Shown: piece by piece, positions 9,731 to 20,100 of the stretch | Layout of the letters: every line of letters begins with the position of its first letter | How positions within the stretch are numbered: the stretch's first letter is position 1 | Assembly: GCA_036741775.1 (NCBI GenBank) | Contig: DAINRQ010000027.1 | Span: forward strand, 3,788 to 67,787 | Direction of reading: 5' to 3' | Length of the DNA: 64,000 nt | Source of the DNA: JAJKIV01 sp036741775 | GTDB taxonomy: Bacteria > Gemmatimonadota > Gemmatimonadetes > Gemmatimonadales > Gemmatimonadaceae | Position numbers and translations under genes: made by a program | Notes under the pieces: generated by a model | Database searches by the model: none | Seen by the model: only the letters and a program-made list of their open reading frames with translations | What the model was told of the DNA's origin: nothing

Positions 9731-9785
9731 AGCTATCAGCTATCAGCTATCAGCTATCAGCTATCAGCTTCAATTCCCGATTCGT
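9731..9785. repeat. AGCTATC heptamer array between glgP and glgA
   Basis: Five perfect AGCTATC units run from 9731 to 9765, followed by AGCTTCA and a GATTCCC-like remnant (ATTCCCGATTCG). The array lies between the glgP stop and the glgA start. Confidence 0.9.
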
Positions 9786-9789
9786 GATA

Positions 9790-11943
9790 TCACGCGGTCG
9801 GTGGATCATCGCCCGCCCCGCCGCCGCACACCGCGGGGACGTAGTACTTCGACACGTAATCCTGCAGCATTCGACGGGCCGTGAAGAATGAGCCGGCTAC
9901 GCGCAGTGCGTGCTTCATCTTCTGCACCCAGGCCGTCGGCACGCCGGCTTCGTTCCGCTCGTAGAACATCGGCACCACGTGCCGCTCGAGCAGGATGTAG
10001 AGCCGCTCCAGATCCTCACGGTCGGCATCCGTGCCGCGCGCGGCCGTTGGAATCGCCCATCCGTTCAACCCCTCGAACGCCTCCGGCCACCAGCCGTCCA
10101 GCGTCGACAGGTGCGGTACGCCGTTCAGCGCGGCCTTCATTCCGCTCGTGCCGCTGGCCTCCATCGGCACGCGTGGCAAGTTCATCCACAGATCCACGCC
10201 CTGTACGATCACGTGCGCGAGATGCAGGTCGTAGTCCTCGATGAACGCCACGCGCCCCTCGAGACTCGGATCGCGGCTGAAGTTGTAGACCTTCTGAAGA
10301 ACTTCCTTGCCTGGATTGTCCGACGGATGTGCCTTTCCCGCGAAGATAAGCTGCACCGGACGACGCTGGTTCGTCAGCAGCTCGCGAAGGCGCTCCAGAT
10401 CCTCGAAGATGAGGCTCGCTCGCTTGTACGTCGCGAACCGCCGAGCGAACCCGATGGTCAGCGCATTCGGGTCGAGCAGTGTGCCGGCACCGACCACGTG
10501 CGCCGCTTCCTTCCACTGCCGCGCCCACCGACGACGCGCCTGCTCGCGAACGAACCCCATGAGGAGGCGCTTCAGGCGGTGATGCGCGCGCCAAAGAACC
10601 TGGTCGTCAATGTCGAGAACGCAATCCCAGAATCCCGGCTGGTCGAGACGCGCCCCCCAGTCGCGGCCCGCCGTCTCGTCCAGCAACTCCATGATCCCCT
10701 GCGCCATCCACGTCGCGAGGTGCACGCCGTTCGTGATATGGCCGATCGGCACCTGATCCGCGGACCGCTCCGGCCAGAGCGCCCGCCAGATATCCCGCGA
10801 CACCTCGCCGTGCCGCTTGGCGACGGCATTCACGTGCGCCGACAGGCGAATGGCGGTGACGGTCATGTGAAACTGACCGTGATTCTCCACCGGATGGCGT
10901 CCGAACTCCGTCACCCGCTCGCGGGGCACGTTCATCTCCTCCCAGATCGGCCCCGTGCACTGGGCAACCTGGTCGAGGTTGAACGTGTCGTGCCCCGCCG
11001 GCACCGGCGTGTGGGTCGTGAACACGCTCGTCGCCCGCACCTGCCGAACCGCTTCGTCGAAATCGACGCCCTGTGTGACGAGCTCGCGGACCCGCTCGAC
11101 CAGCATGAACGCCGCGTGCCCCTCGTTCGCGTGCCACGCGGCGGGGTCGATGCCGACGGCGCGCAACACGCGAACGCCGCCCACGCCGAGGATCCACTCC
11201 TGCCGGAGCCGGAGATCGGGCCCACCCGCGTAGAGCTTGCTCGCGAGCTCACGATCCTCCGGGTCGTTCTCATCGAGGTTCGTATCGAGGAAGTACACGG
11301 GCACGCGCCCCACCATCATGCGCCACGCGCCGACGTGGATGTCGCGGCCATGCGTGTTCACCACGGTGAGCCACGGCTTCTGCCCTTGCCCGAAGACCTG
11401 CTCGAGTGGGGCGCTCGTGGGATCGAACTGCTCGTCCGTGTCTTCCTGCCACCCGTCGAGCCGCAGGTGCTGGTCGAAATAGCCCTTCGTGTAGAACAGC
11501 CCCACGCCCACCAGCGGGACGCCGAGGTCCGACGCCGCCTTGCAGTGGTCACCGGCCAGCACGCCGAGGCCGCCCGAGTAGATCGGCACCGAGTTGTGAA
11601 GCCCGAACTCGGCGCAGAAGTAGGCGATCGGCCGATCGGCCGCTTCGGGGTAATTCTTCGCGAACCAGGTGTCCTTGTTCGTCCGCTCGCGATCGAGCTT
11701 CCGCATCAGGCGGTCGTACAGCTCGAGGAACTGTGGCTCGCGAGCGACGGCGCTCAGGCGCTCCGGATGGACGCGCCGCAGCACCATGATCGGGTTGTGC
11801 CGGGTGAAATGCCACAGCGGCTCATCGATCGCGGCGAAGAGCGATCGGGCGCTCCGGCTCCAGCTCCACGAGATATTCATCGCCAGCGCGGCGAGTCCCT
11901 CGATGCGCGGCGGGAGATACGGAAATCGTCGTCGGTGGGACAT
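9790..11943 (-). CDS. glgP: Alpha-glucan phosphorylase (GT35, DUF3417 N-terminus)
   Basis: This 717-residue protein belongs to the short bacterial/thermophile type of glycogen/maltodextrin phosphorylase. It begins with the DUF3417-like helical cap (ISWSWSRSARSLF). It then shows YFCAEFGLHNSVPIYSGGLG, HANEGHAAF, GHITNGVHL, FARRFATYKRA, and EASGTSGMKAALNG, whose Lys is the PLP Schiff-base residue. It releases glucose-1-phosphate from cytoplasmic alpha-glucan and so opposes GlgA. Spacers on both sides are heptamer repeats. Assignment is secure; glycogen versus maltodextrin preference is not. Confidence 0.92.
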   Translation of the reverse strand: MSHRRRFPYLPPRIEGLAALAMNISWSWSRSARSLFAAIDEPLWHFTRHNPIMVLRRVHPERLSAVAREPQFLELYDRLMRKLDRERTNKDTWFAKNYPEAADRPIAYFCAEFGLHNSVPIYSGGLGVLAGDHCKAASDLGVPLVGVGLFYTKGYFDQHLRLDGWQEDTDEQFDPTSAPLEQVFGQGQKPWLTVVNTHGRDIHVGAWRMMVGRVPVYFLDTNLDENDPEDRELASKLYAGGPDLRLRQEWILGVGGVRVLRAVGIDPAAWHANEGHAAFMLVERVRELVTQGVDFDEAVRQVRATSVFTTHTPVPAGHDTFNLDQVAQCTGPIWEEMNVPRERVTEFGRHPVENHGQFHMTVTAIRLSAHVNAVAKRHGEVSRDIWRALWPERSADQVPIGHITNGVHLATWMAQGIMELLDETAGRDWGARLDQPGFWDCVLDIDDQVLWRAHHRLKRLLMGFVREQARRRWARQWKEAAHVVGAGTLLDPNALTIGFARRFATYKRASLIFEDLERLRELLTNQRRPVQLIFAGKAHPSDNPGKEVLQKVYNFSRDPSLEGRVAFIEDYDLHLAHVIVQGVDLWMNLPRVPMEASGTSGMKAALNGVPHLSTLDGWWPEAFEGLNGWAIPTAARGTDADREDLERLYILLERHVVPMFYERNEAGVPTAWVQKMKHALRVAGSFFTARRMLQDYVSKYYVPAVCGGGAGDDPPTA

Positions 11944-11994
11944 GGACCATTAAGGTAAGGCTTCGGGAACGACTCGGAAGCCAACGAAGAAGAT

Positions 11995-12108
11995 AGCTAA
12001 CAGCCATCAGCTATCAGCTATCAGCAAAGCAAAGCCCTCGGGATGCCTCCCTGCGATAGAGGGGCGTCCCGAGGGCTTTGCTTTGCTGATAGCTATGGCT
12101 GATGGCTG
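11995..12108. terminator. Large heptamer-flanked hairpin after the TPR gene
   Basis: AGCTAAC, AGCCATC and two AGCTATC heptamers (11995-12022) lead into AGCAAAGCAAAGCCCTCGGG. After a ~14-nt loop the reverse complement follows to 12108, including CTGATAGCT and GATGGCTG. The stem is about 43 bp with very few mismatches. It lies immediately downstream of the TPR gene stop, so a terminator role is likely. Confidence 0.8.
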
Positions 12109-12115
12109 CGTGCCT

Positions 12116-13933
12116 CTACGGCGTTCTGACTGAATCTCCTGGGGCTGTCTCTCCTTTGCAGAATACCTCGACCTGCTTGGCCGAGATGGGCTGCAGCTGG
12201 GTGAGGTAGTCCTGGTACTGCTTCACCGCTTCGGCCGCGACCTCCGCAGCGGCGGCGAGGCTCGGTTGAGCCACCGAGATCATGTCGAAGCCAAGGCGGC
12301 TCAGCTCGCAGTCCTTTGTTTTCGGCGCTTCCGTGGCCGCGCTGTGCGCGACCGAGAACGCCGTAACGCCCATGAGGAGCTTCGCGTTCGGAGATGTTCG
12401 GACGCTGTCGGCGAGGGCGACGAAGCGCATCGCGAGCAGAAAGTCAGGGCGCGCCTTCGTGCTGTTCGCGGCACGATAGAGCTGGTTTCCGCGCGAGAGC
12501 GCGAACTGGGCGATGAGCGTGCTGTCCTCACCGACGTCGAGCGCGCGCCGAAGCGTCGCGTAGGCGCTGTCGTTCTGACCAAGCTCCGCCTGCGCACGCG
12601 CGAGCTGCAAGTGCCCGTGCTCGATGGTCGAGTCGAGCGCGAGCGCCGCACGCATGGCGTCGACCGACTCTTCGGCCCTCCCGCGCGTCTTGAGGTCCTG
12701 CGCCTGCATGACCTTGAATTCCGCGTTCTGCGGAAACGCCTCGAGCCCTCTGGCCAGACCGTCCACGGCCTCGCCGCGCACCAGTTGGACGTAGAGCGAG
12801 AAGAGCCGCTGATCCTTCGGGAACGTCTGGAGCCCGCGAGCGGCTACTTCGACGGCGCGCACGGCCTCGTCGTTGGACTTGTAGGCCGTCGCCAGTCGCA
12901 ACAGGAACGTCGAGTCCTTCGCTGAGAGCGAGTCGGTGGCGAGCAGAATGCCCCCGATGCGGCTCGCCTCCTTCCATTTCCGGTTCGCGAACAGTACCTG
13001 CCAGCGAAGCCGCATGAGCCCTATGTGGTCCGGCGCCGCCTCGGAGAGCCGCGAGACCAGCGGTTCCGCGCGCGGTGCGTTCCCGCCGAACAGGAGCGAT
13101 GACACGACGCGCTCGCCCAGATCGATGTCCATCGTGTCGACGCGCGCGAGGCGAAGCCACATCTCGGCCGCGCGTTCCTTCATCTTCATTCCGTCGTACG
13201 CCTGCGCCGCGCCCTCGATGGCGTGAAAGCTCGACGAGTCCACGCGCATCATGTCCCCCGCGACCATCAATACCGAGTCCGCGGGCGTCCCGACATAGAG
13301 GTAGGCGGCGAGCAGGCAACGGCGCGCGAGCGTCGATCGCGCGTAGGACCGGACTCCCTCGCGCGCGGCCTCGATGGCTTGCCTGCCCTTGCCTTCGCGA
13401 ATGAAGTTCTCGCACCGCCGCTGGGGTACGAGCTGGCGGCGAGCCTCCACGACCGCAGCCGCCATCCGCGCCGCCGCGCGGTCGGCGTTGCCGTCAACGA
13501 CATCGGGGAGCGGCTGCTGCATGCGGACGTCGCGCGCGAGGATGAGCCGCGCGGTCACGCGAATCCCGTTCGGCGTCTTGTCGACGGTGCCCATGAGGTA
13601 CTCGTCCGCGCGCAGGAAGCGCGAGAGCGCGCGGACCTGCGAGAGATCCGGCACGTGGTCCGCGCTGAATCCGGCGTTGAAGAGCGCGGTCACCATCGAT
13701 CGTTCGTCGATCACGTCGAGCTCGCGCTTGTTCGTGGATTTCTCCACGCGCTTGCGGATCTCGTCGGCGACACTGTTCCCGAGCTTGCGGTCGGCGCTCT
13801 TGAACGGCGCGACCAGCATGCCCTGTTGCGTGAACTCCTGTGCGCGGAGCGGATGCAGCGCAGGCGCCAGCGTCACGAGGACGGCAAGGACGGCGCTCCG
13901 AGCGAGCGTCAAGTGACAGCGAACCAACGCCAC
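12116..13933 (-). CDS. Secreted TPR-repeat protein
   Basis: The 605-residue protein has a signal peptide (LARSAVLAVLVTLAPALHPLRAQ) and a CsgG/FlgO-like N-terminal part (LVAPFKSADRKLGNSVADEI...RVEKSTNKRELDVIDE). A long series of TPR-like helices follows from residue ~190 to ~540. It is probably periplasmic and acts as a scaffold; no enzymatic motif is seen. The start is a GTG at 13933 with AGGAG 10 nt upstream; no ATG precedes the signal peptide at a sensible place. It lies between glgP and the giant glucan synthase, all minus strand. Specific function unknown. Confidence 0.7.
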   Translation of the reverse strand: MALVRCHLTLARSAVLAVLVTLAPALHPLRAQEFTQQGMLVAPFKSADRKLGNSVADEIRKRVEKSTNKRELDVIDERSMVTALFNAGFSADHVPDLSQVRALSRFLRADEYLMGTVDKTPNGIRVTARLILARDVRMQQPLPDVVDGNADRAAARMAAAVVEARRQLVPQRRCENFIREGKGRQAIEAAREGVRSYARSTLARRCLLAAYLYVGTPADSVLMVAGDMMRVDSSSFHAIEGAAQAYDGMKMKERAAEMWLRLARVDTMDIDLGERVVSSLLFGGNAPRAEPLVSRLSEAAPDHIGLMRLRWQVLFANRKWKEASRIGGILLATDSLSAKDSTFLLRLATAYKSNDEAVRAVEVAARGLQTFPKDQRLFSLYVQLVRGEAVDGLARGLEAFPQNAEFKVMQAQDLKTRGRAEESVDAMRAALALDSTIEHGHLQLARAQAELGQNDSAYATLRRALDVGEDSTLIAQFALSRGNQLYRAANSTKARPDFLLAMRFVALADSVRTSPNAKLLMGVTAFSVAHSAATEAPKTKDCELSRLGFDMISVAQPSLAAAAEVAAEAVKQYQDYLTQLQPISAKQVEVFCKGETAPGDSVRTP

Positions 13934-13998
13934 TACGTGGAATCTCCTGAATACGTGGGACGGCCGCTGCAGCGCTGGCGGCGGGTAAAGCCGAAGCG

Positions 13999-14066
13999 AA
14001 ATCGCCGGAGGACCGGAGGTTGTCAACCAAACGACAAATCGCCGGCGGACCTGACGTTGTCAACGA
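13999..14066. promoter_or_regulatory. Two 37-bp-spaced operator-like direct repeats upstream of the TPR gene
   Basis: Two ~30-nt copies beginning AAATCGCCGG (13999 and 14036) each end in an 11-nt near-palindrome, GGTTGTCAACC and CGTTGTCAACG. On the minus strand each copy contains TTGACA. The spacing and symmetry suggest a regulator binding two adjacent sites before the TPR gene; the regulator is unknown. Confidence 0.5.
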
Positions 14067-14145
14067 GGGGACTGGTACCTGATAATCATACCGGGTGTGT
14101 CGGCACGACCCTCAGGGCGAGGGCAAACGGCTCGTCACAAAGGCT

Positions 14146-17100
14146 TCACCGCGCCAGTACCACTTCCACCTCGTGACGCCGACCATCGTCCGCGAGCGGC
14201 ACGCTGAGGTCGGGCCGGTCGACGCCGTCCACCGTGACCCGAGCGACCTCGCGGCCGACGCCGAGGCCGCTCCGTACGGTGATTGAGTAGGTGGAAGAGC
14301 CGTGACGATACTCGATCGCGTACTCGCGCCAGCTGCGCGGAATGCACGGCTCGAAGGTCAGCGTATCGCCTCGACGAGCGAAGCCGAGAATGGTCTCGAG
14401 CCCCACGCGGTACAGCCACGATGCCGACCCGGTGTACCACGTCCATCCCCCGCGACCGAGGTGCCCCTCGGCCGTATAGACGTCCGCAGCAACAACGTAG
14501 GGCTCCACCTTATACCGCTCGACATCCGCCGGGGTCACCGCGTGCGTCAACGGGTTGATGATCTGGTAGAGCTCGAATGCCTTGTCACCGTCCCCCTGGA
14601 ACGCCGTGGCCAGCACCGCCCAGAGCGCGGCATGCGTGTATTGCGCACCGTTTTCGCGGACGCCGGGCAGATACCCCTTGATGTAGCCCGGGTCGTGGGG
14701 CGTCTTATCGAATGCCGGCGTGAGCAGTTGGATCAGTCGCGCGTCGCGCTGCACGAGGTGCCTGTCGAGCGCCGCCATGGCGCGATCCTGCTTGTTCGGA
14801 TCACCAGCGTCGGAAATGACGCTCCAGCTCTGCGCGATCGAGTCGATCTTGCATTCGTCGTTCTCCGCCGAGCCTAACGGCGTCCCGTCGTCGAAGTAGG
14901 CGCGGCGATACCAGGCACCGTCCCAAGCCTGCTCGTTCGCCGCGCGTGCGTACGTCTCGGCCGTCGCGCGGAGCTCGAGCGCGGAGACTCCGTCTCCGCG
15001 GCTGTCGCAGTGGTCGGCGAAGGCGCGCAGCGTGTCGTTCAGGAACCAGGCGAGCCACACGCTCTCTCCACGCCCCTCGATGCCTACCCGATTCATTCCG
15101 TCGTTCCAGTCGCCGACGCCGATGAGCGGGAGCCCGTGCACGCCGGCCGTGCACGCGTGCCGGAGCGCGCGCAGACAGTGCTCGTAGATCGTTCCCTCGT
15201 CCGGAGCGACCGTGGGCAGCTCGTAGACCTCGTGCTCGTGCGGCTCGAGCGGCCGCATCTCGAGGAAGGGGACGACCTCGTCGAGCACGGTATCGTCGCC
15301 CGTCGTGCGCACGTAATGGTCGACGACGTACGGGAGCCAGACGAGGTCGTCGGAGAACCGGGTCCGCGTGCCGCGGCCGGAGTGCGGGTGCCACCAGTGC
15401 TGGACGTCGCCTTCGACGAACTGGCGCGACGCGGCACGGACGATATGCTCTCGGGCAATGGCCGGGTCGTGGTAGACGAACGCCATCACGTCCTGCAGCT
15501 GGTCGCGGAACCCGTACGCGCCGCTGGACTGGTAGAACGCCGACCGCGCCCACATGCGGCACGAGAGCGCCTGATAGAGCGCCCACCGATTGATCATGGC
15601 GTCGAACAGCGGCTCCGGCGTCTTGACGGTGATCGTCGTTAGGCGCCGCTGCCAGTCGTCGAGAGTCTCCTGGACTGCCGCCGACGCCGCCGAGGTGGCG
15701 CCGTACCGAGCGACGTAACCGCGCACCTCATCGCTGCTTCGCGCGGCGCCGAGCAGCACGACCACGTCGCGCGATTCGTTCGGGGCGAGCGAGAGCTTCG
15801 TCTGCAGCACCGCGCACGGATCGAGGGCGGCGCCGGTCGCCTCCTCGAGCAACACGTCCGACTCGAGCGCGGCGGGCGACGCGAGGTCGCGGTTGCGCCC
15901 GATGAACTCGCGTCGATCGGCCGTATAGCCGCTCAGCGGCTCACTCATCCAGCTGAACGCGATGCGATCGGCGAAGCTCGCGTCGAAAGGGTTGCGTGCC
16001 AGAATCGCTCGCGCGCCACGGTCGAATTCGGTGACGACCTGGTGCTGGGTGTGCTCGCGCATCACACCGAGGGCCCATTCGACGAAGCTCGTGAGCACGA
16101 GCGAGGCGGGCGTTGCGCCGCGGTTGGTCAGCCGCAACCGAGTGATTTTCACGGGATCGCCGGGTGCCATCGCCATCGTCAGCTCCGACGCAATGGCGCC
16201 TCGCTCGAGCCTGAACGTGGTAAAGCCCGCGCCGTGAATCACCTCGTATTCGTCACTGGTGGCGCCGAGCGCGGGGGTCGGTGACCAGAGAGCACCCGTG
16301 GCATCCTGCAGATAGAGGATCTCCGTCGCCGGGTCGCTGACCGGATCGTTGTACCACGGCGTCAAGCGGAAGAAGTAGCTGTTTTCCACCCAGGCGAACC
16401 CTCCGCCGCGCTCGGTTACGACGAAGCCGGCCGACGGATTCGCGACGACGTTGCACCAGGGAGCGGGCGGCAATGCGCCGGCTCCGAGCCGAATTGCGTA
16501 GTCGAGGGTTTGGGTCAGCCCGTGCTGGAGCGTAGGGCCGGGCACACGGCGCTGCGGCGCCTTCCTCGGTGCGAGCCCGGAGGTATTGCTGTCGCCCGCG
16601 TTGCCGTTGGATCCGCGCCGGAAATCCGGGAGCTCGAAGCTTTCGGCGAGGTCGAGCGCGGCGTCACGCGCGTACGCGGCCGCGCGCGCGAGAACGCTCA
16701 CCGACCGGTCGCCATCGGTCGCCGGGGCGGCGCCCATGTCCCATGACGCCAGGCCCGAGTCGCGGTTCGAGAACACAGACAATCGCCGCGGGCGTTCCGG
16801 CTCGTCAGGGGCACGCTCACGAACCTCCGGCACATCGAGCGCGCGTCCAAGCCCGAGCCCGTCGCAGAGCACGTGAACCCGCGCCGTCGCGCGCAACAGA
16901 CGGAGCACTGGCGGCGCGAGCGTGTCCGCGCGCCGGATGAACACGCCGCCCGACTTATCCGCCAGATGCGTCTCGCTCGACCCCATGACCGTGGCGAGCA
17001 GCTGATCGGCGAGTTCCTGCTGGTACGACGGCGCGCGCGTAATGAGAAACACGAGATCGACCGTCATGCCCTTGAGGCGCCAGTACTGATGCGCGCGCAG

Positions 17101-20100
17101 GAGCTGGCGCACCGTGGGCAGGCCTTCGGCCGACTCGATGGCCGCGAGCATGATAGGCCAGTCGCCCGATAGCCCGATCGTCCACAGCTCGCGCTGGCCG
17201 AGGCGGTTCTCACGAATCTCCTGCTCGGTGGTCCGCATGGGCGGGTTCGAGTAGAAGAGATGGCCGGCGATCTGCTGGAAGAGCGCCGCGTCCGACGGCG
17301 TGATGCCGAGGTCGCGCAGCTCCACCTGCGTACGCGTCCACGACAGGTCGAGCGCGCGTTGGGCGCTGTACGGTTGGCGATAGAGGTCGGCCAGCTCCAC
17401 CGCACGGTCCCGCGTTTCAGCGACGAGCGTCGTGAACGCAATGCGAGCCGATTGGCCGGGGGCGATACGGACCCGCACGCGTAGCGAGAAGATCGGGTCG
17501 AGCACCGCACCGGCAGTTCCGCTCAGCGACACGCCGCCGTCCAGGGCGGCGGGATGCCGCACCGAGCGGCCGCGGCCGACGAACCGCGCGCGGTCAGTCT
17601 CGAACGCGACGTCCCCGACGAGCTCCGGCCCCACGGCGGCGACGTGCGCGAGCCACCGCCGCGGCTCCCCGCTCGCGCGCGGCCGCCGCGACGCGAGGAT
17701 CGCGCGCTCGGACGCGCACCACTCGGTCTCGACGAACAGGTTCGCGAACGCCGGGTGCGCCCTGTCCGCATCCTGCGGCGCGAGGACGATCTCGCCGTAG
17801 CTCGTGAGCTCGATCTCGCGCTCCACGCTCGAGTGATTCAGCAGCGTCACGCGCCGCACCTCGGCCATGTCGTCCGAGACGACCGTGAGCTCGAGCCGCG
17901 TCTCGATATCGCCATCGCGGCGCTCGAACGAGATGCGATCGGTCGCGAATGCCGCGCGGTACCAGTCCGCGCGCTTGCCCACTGGCTGGTGTGTCGCCGA
18001 CCACACCTCGCCGCTCGTCAGGTCGCGGAGGTAGCACCACTGACCGTAGTCGTCGCGCGTGCCGTCGGCCCGCCACCGCGTGATCGCGAGCTGCTCGTAG
18101 CGGCTGTAACCAGAGCCGGCATTGCTCACCATCACGGTGTACGGCAGGCTCGCGAGCAGACCGACGCGCGGCTGCGGCGTGTCCGCAGTTTCGATGAGCC
18201 TCACCGCCGGCTTCTCGGTCTCGGTGGGGATGCGTCCCCCGTCGACGTCACTCTCCTGCGGCTCCTGCAAGACCAGCCGCCGCGGGATGCGCTCGTGGAG
18301 CACGAGCTCGACTGCCCGGGCAAGCGGTTCACTGTGGAAGCGACGCTGCCAGAGGTGATCCGCCAGCGCGTTCGCGAGCGCGACGAAACTCATGCCGATG
18401 TGGTGCGCCATGTACGCGCCAACCACCGCTTTGGTCGAACCGGGCTCGGGACGCGTGTAGTCCACGGCATCGCGGAAGCCGTAGGGGCCTAACGCGCCCT
18501 CACGCTCGAGCACGGCAAAGTTGCGCATCGCCTCGTGCGGCTCGACCAGCAGTACGAGCGCCGTCGCGTACGGCGCGATCACGAGGTCCTTGCCGAGGCC
18601 GCGCTTGAGCGCCAGCTCCGGGACGCCGAACGCACGATACTGGTACGTCAGATGCCGGTCGCGGACGTTGTACGCCGACTCGGAGATCCCCCACGGCACC
18701 GACCGCTCGCTCGCGTACTCGATGTGACGCCGAACTGCCCCGCGGTACGTCTGGTCCAGCAGCGTGTACGGGAACGAGCGCATCACGAGGAGCGGCATGA
18801 GGTACTCGAACACGCTGCCGCTCCACGAGACGAGCGCGGTGGACCGCGACGACGTCGTCAGGGATCGGCCGAGGCGGAACCAGTGCTCGACCGGGACGTC
18901 GTCCTTCGCGATCGCCACGAAGCTCGCCAGACGCGCCTCGGACGCCAGGAGGTCATAGTACGAGTTGTCGAGCGTCGCCGAGTCGGCGTTGTAGCCGATC
19001 GCGAAGAGCTTGCGCCGCGTGTCGTAAAGAAACGAGAAGTCCATCTCGAGCACGTAGCGCTGGGCGGTGAGCGCGATCGCGCCGAGCCGCTCCACACGAT
19101 CCTGAACGACGTTACTGGTGGTTGCCGCTTCACGCGGGGCCTGGTCAGCGGCCGCACCGAGCAGCGCGCGCTCGGTGCGGTGCCGCTCGACGAGCACTGC
19201 GATCCACACGAGCCACTCGCGCGCTTCCGGGGCATCCTTCGCCTGGAACCCCGCGGCGTTGAGCGTCGCTTCCGCGCCGGCAAGCGCCTTCGCGACCCGA
19301 TCGAGGACCGCGTCGATCGTGAGCGTGTCAGCCGAGATCTCGGCGCGCGTCGCCCGGACCGTGGCTGCGGCCGTGCGGACGGCCTGCCATCGCACGGGAT
19401 CACCCACACGCCCCGAGCTCGCCGTGTCGGCAAACGCGTCGTGAGCGATCGACAGCGCCGCGCGCAACACCTCGGCGATGGCGGTGCTCCGGCGCGGCGT
19501 GTCGACGATCTCGCGACACGCCTGCTTGAGCGCGACCATGTGCCCCGCGAGGTTGCCGCTGTCGACGGTGGAGATGTACGCAGGCTGCAGGACCTCCAAC
19601 GTCTCGAGGTCGTACCAGTTATAGAAGTGACCTCGGAAGCGACGCATGCGCTCGAGCGTCCGGAACACCTGCTCGAGCCGCTCGACCAGCTCGCCGCCCG
19701 TGACGAGGCCGAGGTCGTACGCGCTCGCCACGCCGAGGATCTGGAGGCCGATGTTCGTCGGTGACGTTCGAAGCGCGACCACCGGCTCCGGCGTCTCCTG
19801 AAAATTGTCCGGAGCGAGCCACTGCGTTCCCTCACTGACGAACCGCTCGAAGAATCGCCAGTGCAGAATCGCGTACCGGAGCGCGCGCTGCCGCTCGCTC
19901 GCGCCAAGTCGGAGCTCGCGACGCAGCGCGGGCGCACTGAGGGAATGCGCGATCCCGGGGCTCACGGCCCAGAGGATGAGCAGCGGGAGCGGCGTGAGGA
20001 GCGTCGGCAGGTGGACCAAGAGGCCCGTGCCGGTCGCCGCCGCACGCGCCCAGGCCACGAGCGCGACCAGAATCGCGACGACGCCGGTCACGACTTCGGC

